A stretch of DNA of 6,070 nucleotides from CAZTLI01 sp964614375. Lineage in GTDB: Bacteria; Chloroflexota; Anaerolineae; Aggregatilineales; Phototrophicaceae. The stretch spans positions 1 to 6,070 of the forward strand of contig CAZTLI010000349.1 of NCBI GenBank assembly GCA_964614375.1, in the 5' to 3' direction. The notes below the pieces were generated by a model. It had not been told where the DNA came from, did not search any database, and worked only from the letters and a program-made list of their open reading frames with translations. Shown in pieces: positions 1 to 5,206 of this stretch. How positions within the stretch are numbered: position 1 is the first letter of the stretch; the number at the start of each line of letters is the position of its first letter. The position numbers and the translations under genes are program-made.

Positions 1-1160
1 GGCAGACCGAGCGCCGTCCCCACGCGCCGCACCTCATCTTTGAACAGGTCACGCAAGGGTTCGACCAGTTCAAAGTGTAAGTCATCGGGCAGGCCGCCGA
101 CATTGTGATGACTCTTAATGGTTTTGGCGGATTTGTGCCCCGCCGCGCTTTCAATGACATCGGGATAAATCGTCCCCTGCGCCAGAAAGCGGATGCCAGC
201 GAGTTTACGCGCTGCTTCGGCAAACACGTCAATGAACAGGCCGCCGATACGTTTGCGTTTGGCTTCGGGTTCGGTGATGCCCTGTAAGGCGTCAAGAAAT
301 TGTTCCGTCGCATCCACCGCGATGAGATTCATGCCCTGCTCATGCTGGAAAACCTGCACCACTTCTTCTGGTTCGTCTTTCCGCAGCAGACCTGTGTTGA
401 CAAAAATGCACGTCAGACGGTCGCCGATGGCCTTGTGCAGCAGCGCGCCCGCCACCGCCGAATCGACACCGCCGCTAAGACCGAGCAGCACCTGTTCATC
501 GCCGACCTGCGCCCGGATGCGGTCTACAGCATCGTCAATGAATGCTGTTGGCGACCATTGTTCCGCACAATCGCATATCTCGAAAATGAAATTTCGCAGG
601 ATTTCGACTCCCTGTGGCGTGTGCGACACTTCGGGATGGAACTGTACGCCATACAGCCCGCGCGCAGCATCGCCCATCGCCGCATAGGGCGAATTGTCCG
701 ATTCGGCAAGTGGTGTGAAACCTGTCGGCGGTTTTTCGATGCGGTCACCATGCGACATCCACACATGCAGCGACTGCATTAACCCACGCAGCAGCGGATT
801 ATCACCCGTTTGTGTGACGACCGCCCGACCATATTCGCGCGCCTGTGCCGGCGCGACCTGTCCACCGAGCGCGTGTGTCAGCGCCTGCATCCCATAACAA
901 ATGCCCAGAATTGGTTTGCCACTGCTCAACAGGGACGCTGGCAGCTGTGGCGCACCCGCATCATAGACGCTGTTCGGCCCGCCGGAGAGGATATAGCCAT
1001 TGGGACTGTGCAGATTGACGTGTTCCAATGGCGCGTCGTAGGCAAAAACTTCGGCATAGACACCCTGGTCACGGATTCGCCGGGCGATAAGCTGGGTATA
1101 TTGCGAACCATAATCGAGGATGGCGATTCCGCCGCGGCGCAAGTCGTTGTTCATCGTCAT
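1..1160 (-). CDS. guaA: GMP synthase (glutamine-hydrolysing), C-terminus cut by window edge
   Basis: Catalyses ATP-dependent amination of XMP to GMP with glutamine, in the cytoplasm. The visible 386 residues carry an N-terminal class I glutamine amidotransferase domain: DYGSQYTQLIARRIR at 16-30, SGGPNSVY at 59-66, the GICYGMQ nucleophile elbow with Cys88, and the HPE triad part with His175 and Glu177. The ATP-pyrophosphatase domain follows, with the P-loop SGGVDS at 229-234 and the family signature KSHHNVGGLP at 349-358. GuaA proteins are usually about 510-525 residues, so roughly 130-140 C-terminal residues, including the dimerisation domain, lie beyond base 1. The start at 1160 is chosen because its ATG overlaps the xpt stop as ATGA, a typical coupled arrangement. 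An in-frame ATG at 1154 is an alternative two codons later. No strong Shine-Dalgarno is visible, which fits coupling. It is the last visible gene of the EthD-xpt-guaA operon. All active-site motifs are intact. Confidence 0.97.
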   Translation of the reverse strand, partial: MTMNNDLRRGGIAILDYGSQYTQLIARRIRDQGVYAEVFAYDAPLEHVNLHSPNGYILSGGPNSVYDAGAPQLPASLLSSGKPILGICYGMQALTHALGGQVAPAQAREYGRAVVTQTGDNPLLRGLMQSLHVWMSHGDRIEKPPTGFTPLAESDNSPYAAMGDAARGLYGVQFHPEVSHTPQGVEILRNFIFEICDCAEQWSPTAFIDDAVDRIRAQVGDEQVLLGLSGGVDSAVAGALLHKAIGDRLTCIFVNTGLLRKDEPEEVVQVFQHEQGMNLIAVDATEQFLDALQGITEPEAKRKRIGGLFIDVFAEAARKLAGIRFLAQGTIYPDVIESAAGHKSAKTIKSHHNVGGLPDDLHFELVEPLRDLFKDEVRRVGTALGL

Positions 1161-1735
1161 CCGAGCACAATTTTGCCGTCGTCCATGTTGGTGATGGTCG
1201 CCAGCGCATGAACCGGGATGTCGGCATAGCCCCGATCACGCAGCAGTTGCCGCCCACCCTCAAACGTCTTTTCGACCACAATGCCGATTCCCACCAGATT
1301 GGCCTTCGCGCTCTTGACGATGCGCGCCAGTGCCAGCAGGGTTTGCCCGGACGCTAGAAAGTCGTCAATGATGAGCACATTCTCGCCCGCACACAAAAAT
1401 TCCGCCGAGACCAGCAAATTGACCTCGCCGCCTTTGGTATGGCTGGGCGCCGTTTCCATGTAGACAGCCCCCGCCATCGTGATGGGCTTTTTCTTACGCG
1501 CATAAACCACAGGCGCATTCATCACCAGCCCGGTCATGAGCGCTGGCGCGATGCCCGAAATTTCGGCGGTCAGAATGCGGTCTATTGCCACGCCCTTGAA
1601 ACGTGTCGCCATCTCGTGGCCCATTTTCTGCATCAGTTCGGGATGAATTTGATGATTGAGGATACTGTCAATCTTGAGGATGCCACTGCCGAGATTTTGC
1701 CCCTCGGCGAGGATACGGTCTTTAAGCGCCTGCAT
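1157..1735 (-). CDS. xpt: Xanthine phosphoribosyltransferase
   Basis: Converts xanthine and PRPP to XMP and pyrophosphate in the cytoplasm. The 192-residue product matches the length and layout of Bacillus Xpt (about 194 residues). It starts MQALKDRILAEG, has the LNHQI segment at 26-30 and a SGIAPALMTGL segment at 60-70. The type I PRTase PRPP-binding motif VLIIDDFLASGQT lies at 120-132, with the acidic pair Asp124-Asp125. VEKTFEGGR at 154-162 is also typical of Xpt. The start at 1735 is set by alignment to the family; a much longer open frame upstream has no family support. A GGGGGAG stretch (1749-1755) lies 13 bases upstream, rather far, so coupling to the preceding gene (14-base overlap) probably helps. 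Its stop overlaps the guaA start by 4 bases, so XMP made here is the substrate of the next enzyme. No purine riboswitch precedes it, unlike Bacillus xpt. Confidence 0.95.
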   Translation of the reverse strand: MQALKDRILAEGQNLGSGILKIDSILNHQIHPELMQKMGHEMATRFKGVAIDRILTAEISGIAPALMTGLVMNAPVVYARKKKPITMAGAVYMETAPSHTKGGEVNLLVSAEFLCAGENVLIIDDFLASGQTLLALARIVKSAKANLVGIGIVVEKTFEGGRQLLRDRGYADIPVHALATITNMDDGKIVLG

Positions 1736-2078
1736 CGTCTGTTTTTTGCTCCCCCGTTTGTGGTGTGAAACCACCATCTTCTTCATAGACCTGTGCGAAC
1801 AGCATCTCGAACGACCCTTTCGGGAAGCGCCGCAGTTCGCCGCCTGCTTCCTGCCCTCTGTCAGAATTGAGTGTCGCTTCCATCGTCGGCTGGTCATCAA
1901 AATAGACTTCGAGGATGCGATACACGCGCGATTGACCAATCGGCGACCCGACCACATCAATCACCTGCCGCCGTTTGACATCGGGCATACGTTCGACCAG
2001 CGCCAGAAAGTCGTTATAGGCGTTTTCGAATGCGTCCATATTGACCGGTTTATGGAACATCACCATAAATTTAAACAT
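1722..2078 (-). CDS. Small EthD-like (dimeric alpha-beta barrel) protein
   Basis: Predicted soluble 118-residue protein. It opens MFKFMVMFHKP, then GSPIGQSRVYRILEVYFDD (44-62) and a late FEMLFAQVYEE strand (90-100). This alternation of two beta strands with an amphipathic helix is the ferredoxin-like pattern of EthD-type proteins; EthD itself is linked to ethyl-tert-butyl-ether degradation, and most relatives have unknown function. The tail after residue 101 is polar and probably disordered. The usual His-Pro-Leu stretch after the first strand is not seen (the region reads YNDFLALVERMPDV), so catalysis should not be assumed. The start at 2078 has an AAGGCGAG ribosome site a few bases upstream and gives the family-like N-terminus. 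An in-frame ATG at 2108 adds ten residues and lies only 10 bases after a TATAAT. It is the first gene of the purine salvage operon and overlaps xpt by 14 bases; a role in purine metabolism is only guilt by association. Confidence 0.8.
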   Translation of the reverse strand: MFKFMVMFHKPVNMDAFENAYNDFLALVERMPDVKRRQVIDVVGSPIGQSRVYRILEVYFDDQPTMEATLNSDRGQEAGGELRRFPKGSFEMLFAQVYEEDGGFTPQTGEQKTDDAGA

Positions 2079-2118
2079 CGTCTCGCCTTGCTGCTGCTTC
2101 GTGCTCATTACGGATTGG

Positions 2119-2147
2119 ATTATACGCCGAATGCGGGCTATTACCAG
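2119..2147 (-). promoter_or_regulatory. Promoter of the EthD-xpt-guaA operon
   Basis: A perfect TATAAT lies on the minus strand at 2119-2124. Seventeen bases upstream is CTGGTA (2142-2147), which matches the -35 consensus in only three of six positions. Transcription would begin near 2112, giving a leader of about 35 bases to the ATG at 2078, or an essentially leaderless message for the ATG at 2108. The position just downstream of the neighbouring gene's terminator supports a genuine promoter. No attenuator or purine riboswitch fits in this short leader. Confidence 0.6.
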
Positions 2148-2178
2148 TGGTTGCCAGCACGAATCGTCAATGTCAACC

Positions 2179-2201
2179 AAAAACCGGGCGCAGCGCCCGG
2201 T
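2179..2201 (-). terminator. Rho-independent terminator of the YqjD/DUF883-like gene
   Basis: On the minus strand an 8-bp GC-rich stem, ACCGGGCG pairing with CGCCCGGT across a 3-base loop (2183-2201), runs directly into five Ts (2183-2179). It sits about 57 bases after the stop codon at 2259. The plus strand has no T tract after the stem, so termination is expected only for leftward transcription. It insulates the downstream purine operon. Confidence 0.88.
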
Positions 2202-2258
2202 CATCTATGGTTACAGCCTGTGATCCACGTTTTGCAGAACCTTGCCGATGATGGGTGT

Positions 2259-2657
2259 TTAATCCCGGCGCAGGAAGACACCGACAATCACGCCGACGAT
2301 GAACAGAATCATCATCACGCGCGTGGGATTGCGGCGCACGACCTTGACCACCTCTTCGCCCATGTCCTCGACATTACGACTGTTGAGGTAATTGGCGGCC
2401 TTTTCCAGCCCATTGGCGAGATTGTCCGCCGCGTTTTTCATGTCGTCATTGCCTTTGTTGTCGCGGGCTTCTTTGCGGATGGTCTCGGCAGCGGTATGCA
2501 ACTGCTTGACAACCTCTTTGCGGGCGTCATTGGCGCGCTGGCGGATTTCACGACTGAAGTCCTGCAATTCGGCTCTGGCTTTTTCGGCCTGTTCACGCGC
2601 GGCTTCTACCACTTCATCGGCCTGAACCGCGTCTTTTGCCCCGTTTGTATCGCTCAT
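2259..2657 (-). CDS. YqjD/ElaB/DUF883-like membrane-anchored helical protein
   Basis: The 132-residue product is strongly charged and Ala/Glu/Lys-rich from about residue 10 to 105, predicted as long amphipathic helices or coiled coil. It ends in one hydrophobic segment (about 113-129) flanked by VVRRNPTR before and RRD after. This layout, including the basic Asn-Pro entry and the terminal arginines, resembles the YqjD/ElaB/DUF883 group, some of which bind ribosomes at the inner membrane in stationary phase in Escherichia coli. Sequence similarity is in pattern rather than strong motif, so family membership is tentative and a different helical stress or envelope protein remains possible. The start at 2657 has a good ribosome site, GGAGAG at 2664-2669, six bases upstream. 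The gene is monocistronic: it has its own TATAAT at 2701-2706 and terminator at 2179-2201. It is divergent from the glycoside hydrolase gene. Confidence 0.8.
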   Translation of the reverse strand: MSDTNGAKDAVQADEVVEAAREQAEKARAELQDFSREIRQRANDARKEVVKQLHTAAETIRKEARDNKGNDDMKNAADNLANGLEKAANYLNSRNVEDMGEEVVKVVRRNPTRVMMILFIVGVIVGVFLRRD

Positions 2658-2700
2658 GGTTTACTCTCCATATAAAATTATTTGGCTCACCTTGTCTTGT

Positions 2701-2706
2701 ATTATA
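2701..2706 (-). promoter_or_regulatory. -10 box of the YqjD/DUF883-like gene
   Basis: A perfect TATAAT on the minus strand lies 43 bases upstream of the ATG at 2657, leaving a leader of roughly 35-40 bases that contains the GGAGAG ribosome site. No recognisable -35 hexamer lies at 16-18 bases. That place is occupied by an ACGCAA/TTGCGT inverted repeat, which suggests an activator- or repressor-controlled promoter or an alternative sigma factor. Confidence 0.55.
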
Positions 2707-2707
2707 T

Positions 2708-2728
2708 ACGCAAAACGCGCGCTTGCGT
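2708..2728. repeat. Inverted repeat ACGCAA-N9-TTGCGT, candidate operator
   Basis: Perfect 6-bp arms at 2708-2713 and 2723-2728 surround a 9-base CG-rich centre. It begins one base upstream of the leftward TATAAT and covers the -35 spacer, where a bound dimeric regulator would directly affect RNA polymerase. The arms are short, so chance cannot be excluded. Confidence 0.4.
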
Positions 2729-2742
2729 TCCCCCACTGCACC

Positions 2743-2761
2743 TGTTTGTGCATGACAAACA
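2743..2761. repeat. Inverted repeat TGTTTGT-N5-ACAAACA, candidate operator
   Basis: Perfect 7-bp arms at 2743-2749 and 2755-2761 surround a 5-base centre. The centre-to-centre spacing of the half sites is 12 bases, close to one helical turn, as for many dimeric winged-helix or HTH regulators. It lies midway between the two divergent -10 boxes (about 36 bases from each), so it could control both genes. Confidence 0.5.
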
Positions 2762-2767
2762 TCAGTT

Positions 2768-2798
2768 TAGCCCTGTAACCCCACTCCACAGAGGGCTA
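2768..2798. repeat. Inverted repeat TAGCCCT-N17-AGGGCTA at the hydrolase promoter
   Basis: Perfect 7-bp arms at 2768-2774 and 2792-2798 are separated by 17 bases. The right arm runs into the rightward TATAAT (2797-2802) and the left arm covers the expected -35 position. It could be a two-half-site operator. A terminator role is unlikely because no T tract follows. Confidence 0.4.
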
Positions 2799-2802
2799 TA
2801 AT
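2797..2802 (+). promoter_or_regulatory. -10 box of the glycoside hydrolase cluster
   Basis: A perfect TATAAT ends 8 bases before the ATG at 2811, so the message would start at or next to the start codon and be leaderless or nearly so. The -35 position (2774-2779, TGTAAC) does not match consensus. An upstream promoter that reads through this box cannot be excluded. Confidence 0.45.
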
Positions 2803-2810
2803 GCGCCGCT

Positions 2811-4607
2811 ATGGAGGAACAAATCACACCCCTACGTCGCAAAAAATGGCGTTTTTTCGCAATCGTGCTGACGGCGCTGGTCATCATGAGCGCACTGCTG
2901 GGGCTGGACCTGACCAATCAGGGCGCGGTCTGGAACGTCTTCTGGTCGCTGACGGGCGAAGAAGCACCATTGGCGCAAATTCGCGGCATGGTCGAACTGG
3001 CGGGCACGCTGATTCGTCCATCACCCAATACCGCGCCGCTGACCCCAATTGACCACGCCGGAGTCAATCCCTTTGGCGTCAACACCTTTCTCGAACAAGA
3101 AGTCGAAGTCCCCAAAGTCCGCGAACAACTGCGGATGATTACGGCGGCGGGCTTTCGCTGGATTCGGCAAGAATTCCCATGGGAAGACATCGAAGTCGAT
3201 GGACGCGGACAGTTCACCGACAGCCGCGGTGGGCAAGCCATCGATGCATGGGCGAAATATGACCGCATTGTCGATTTAGCCGAAGAATATGGCGTACAGA
3301 TTCAGGTGCGTCTGAGCAATCCGCCGGACTGGTCGCGCGCCAACCCTGATGCTGGCGATCAAGCGCCGCCGGACGATTTTCAGGATTTTGTGAATTATGC
3401 CGTCGCCGTCGCTGAACGCTATCGCGGGCGAATCTACCATTATCAAATCTGGAACGAACCCAACATCTATCCCGAATGGGGCAATAACTTCGTAGACCCG
3501 GTGGCCTATACCGAACTGCTGTGCCGCACCTATGACGCGCTCAAAACCGTTGACCCGGATATTGTGGTGATTAGCGGCGCGCTGGCCCCGACCAATGCGC
3601 TGGATGGATTTTTTGGTTACAGCGACTTCATCTATCTGCAAAATATGTATGACGCGGGCGCGGGTGAGTGCTTCGATGTGCTGTCGATGCAGGGGTATGG
3701 TCTCAACAGCGGCCCCACCGACCACCGCTACCGCCTGACCACCGTCAACTATGCCCGCACGGAGCAAATACGCGACATCATGGTCGTGAATGGCGATGCC
3801 GACAAAGCCATCTGGATTAGTGAAGCGGCGTGGAATCCCGTCCCGACCGAAGCCGAAAACCCCGACATCGCAGACCGCTCTAATTACGGTCAGGTCACGC
3901 TCGACCAGGCGGCGCGCTGGATGCCGATAGCCTATCAACGCGCACAAACCGACTGGCCCTGGGTCGGCGTCATCAATTACTGGTTTTTCACCCGCCCGCA
4001 CGATTTTGAGGCCAACCAATCGTGGTTTTATTTCCGCATGGTGCAGCCCGATTACAGCCCGGAAAGGCCGACCTTCACGCCGCTGCCCATCTATCACAGT
4101 ATGAGCGACTATATCCACAATCTGACGCCGGTGTTGTATCAAGGTGTGCATCAGGGCGAACACTGGGCGATTCAAGCGCGACCCATCGAACCCGACGCCG
4201 AAACGCTCGTGCCCGCGCCATTCGCGCAGTTCGATGACGGTGTGCCGACCGATCTGGTGACATTCACTGTACAAGGCACATCGGTCAGTGTGCGCTGGTT
4301 GGGGCAAGTGCCGGGTGCAGTCACGTTTGAAGTGGATGGCGAAGTTGTCGCCGTTGAGGACGGTGTGCCTGTGATGCTGCTCAGTCGCACGGCCTTACCT
4401 GAAGATTGGAATGAGACCGTCGTCCATACATCGACATACACCGAAACACACGTCATCCGCATCAGCAGCGATGACCCCTTCATCCTCGATTCGGTGACTG
4501 TCATTGACCGGGGTCGGTATGCGCTGATCCCGATTGTGGGCGTGGCTGTGGCGTTCGGGTTGATAATCATCTTCGGCCTGCTGCGCCTGTTGTGGATACG
4601 ACTGTAG
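2811..4607 (+). CDS. Membrane-anchored clan GH-A glycoside hydrolase with C-terminal beta domain
   Basis: Predicted retaining glycosidase acting outside the cell on an unknown glycan. The 598-residue product begins with a basic N-terminus (RRKK at 9-12) and a signal-anchor helix (about 14-31). A TIM-barrel catalytic domain spans about 85-435. It contains the classic IWNEPN motif (213-218) with Glu216 as likely acid/base, and WISEAAW (335-341) with Glu338 as likely nucleophile, the arrangement expected for clan GH-A. A beta-rich module (about 440-567) follows, then a second membrane helix (about 571-589), so both ends are anchored and the enzyme faces outward. The exact family (GH5, GH39 or another GH-A member) cannot be decided by eye. 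The start is forced: an in-frame TAA at 2799-2801 precedes it and no other start codon intervenes. No ribosome site sits at normal spacing upstream. It is the first gene of the cluster with the small protein 29 bases downstream. Confidence 0.88.
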   Translation: MEEQITPLRRKKWRFFAIVLTALVIMSALLGLDLTNQGAVWNVFWSLTGEEAPLAQIRGMVELAGTLIRPSPNTAPLTPIDHAGVNPFGVNTFLEQEVEVPKVREQLRMITAAGFRWIRQEFPWEDIEVDGRGQFTDSRGGQAIDAWAKYDRIVDLAEEYGVQIQVRLSNPPDWSRANPDAGDQAPPDDFQDFVNYAVAVAERYRGRIYHYQIWNEPNIYPEWGNNFVDPVAYTELLCRTYDALKTVDPDIVVISGALAPTNALDGFFGYSDFIYLQNMYDAGAGECFDVLSMQGYGLNSGPTDHRYRLTTVNYARTEQIRDIMVVNGDADKAIWISEAAWNPVPTEAENPDIADRSNYGQVTLDQAARWMPIAYQRAQTDWPWVGVINYWFFTRPHDFEANQSWFYFRMVQPDYSPERPTFTPLPIYHSMSDYIHNLTPVLYQGVHQGEHWAIQARPIEPDAETLVPAPFAQFDDGVPTDLVTFTVQGTSVSVRWLGQVPGAVTFEVDGEVVAVEDGVPVMLLSRTALPEDWNETVVHTSTYTETHVIRISSDDPFILDSVTVIDRGRYALIPIVGVAVAFGLIIIFGLLRLLWIRL

Positions 4608-4636
4608 AATGGATTGTAGTGTTACGGATTAGTGAT

Positions 4637-5206
4637 ATGAAATCTCGCTTATTTTTCTCGCTGTGCCTCTGTGGTTTAATCTTTTTGTCATTGCTAACCG
4701 CCGCACACGCACAGGATGACCCGACGGTGCTGTCAGCAGGCACATATCAGGCCGAGACACCGCCGATACGTTTGCACAGCGATGCAGAGCCTATCGTTGC
4801 AACTGGCGCAGATGCAGAGCAAGCGGTGCTCACGCCCGCGATTGAATTCACAACCTATGGCACGGATGTTATTGTCCGCTGGCGCTATGACGACGACATT
4901 GGCATTACGATGGACGGATGGCCCAATGGCCTGATGCCGCGCCGTGTACAAGCGGATGCGGCTGGTTGGTATGAGGCCAGCATCCATTCATCCTATACCG
5001 CAGAACAGCACACCTTCCGCCTCATCGGGCGCACGTCCTTTGAAATCGACACCATTACGGTGCTCAACCGTCCACTGGAAAAAATGCTGCCCTTGATACT
5101 GGTCGGCGGGGTAATTATCTTGATTATGGTCGCGCTGGCAGTCTGGGTTCGACGCAGCAGCGCACACACCAACCGACGCGCAGAAGCAGAGCCACAATCC
5201 GCATGA
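4637..5206 (+). CDS. Secreted, C-terminally anchored protein; stand-alone copy of the hydrolase C-terminal module
   Basis: I recognise no named family. The 189-residue product has a signal peptide: basic start MKSR, hydrophobic core, and a likely cleavage after AHA at residue 25. An extracytoplasmic beta-rich domain follows (about 28-145), then one membrane helix (about 151-171) and a basic, polar cytoplasmic tail. Residues 71-82 (FTTYGTDVIVRW) and 117-145 align by eye with 485-496 and 539-567 of the upstream glycoside hydrolase, and both proteins enter a membrane helix straight after. So it looks like the hydrolase's C-terminal module as a separate protein, possibly a carbohydrate-binding or partner domain; this is inference. 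The ATG at 4637 is chosen because it begins the signal peptide directly. A GTG at 4592 would overlap the hydrolase stop and add 15 residues. No clear ribosome site is seen, so re-initiation after the upstream gene is plausible. Its stop overlaps the next start as ATGA. Confidence 0.82.
   Translation: MKSRLFFSLCLCGLIFLSLLTAAHAQDDPTVLSAGTYQAETPPIRLHSDAEPIVATGADAEQAVLTPAIEFTTYGTDVIVRWRYDDDIGITMDGWPNGLMPRRVQADAAGWYEASIHSSYTAEQHTFRLIGRTSFEIDTITVLNRPLEKMLPLILVGGVIILIMVALAVWVRRSSAHTNRRAEAEPQSA

Noticed and set aside
1736..1960. N-terminal extension of xpt by 75 residues in the same frame
   Set aside because: The extension is antisense-like Ser/Arg-rich sequence from the overlapping EthD-like gene, and Xpt proteins start at the MQALK position.
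2079..2118. A purine riboswitch upstream of the xpt operon
   Set aside because: The leader from the predicted promoter is only about 35 bases, too short for the three-way junction, and no conserved purine aptamer core is seen.
1656..2675. A 339-codon open frame on the plus strand antisense to xpt, the EthD-like gene and the YqjD-like gene
   Set aside because: It crosses three well-supported genes, a terminator and a promoter, has no recognisable domain, and is explained by the codon bias of the opposite strand.
2801..3052. An 83-codon frame from the ATG at 2801, with AGAGGG five bases upstream
   Set aside because: Despite a good ribosome-site spacing, its product has no hydrophobic core or domain pattern and overlaps the hydrolase in another frame. 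At most it could affect translation of the hydrolase.
3276..4307. A 343-codon open frame on the minus strand opposite the glycoside hydrolase
   Set aside because: It lies wholly inside the hydrolase gene, which has catalytic motifs. The antisense product shows no family motif, and no promoter or ribosome site was found.
4605..4620. A TAGAAT sequence between the hydrolase and the small gene as a separate promoter
   Set aside because: There is no -35 element at suitable spacing, and the gap is only 29 bases within a co-directional cluster.
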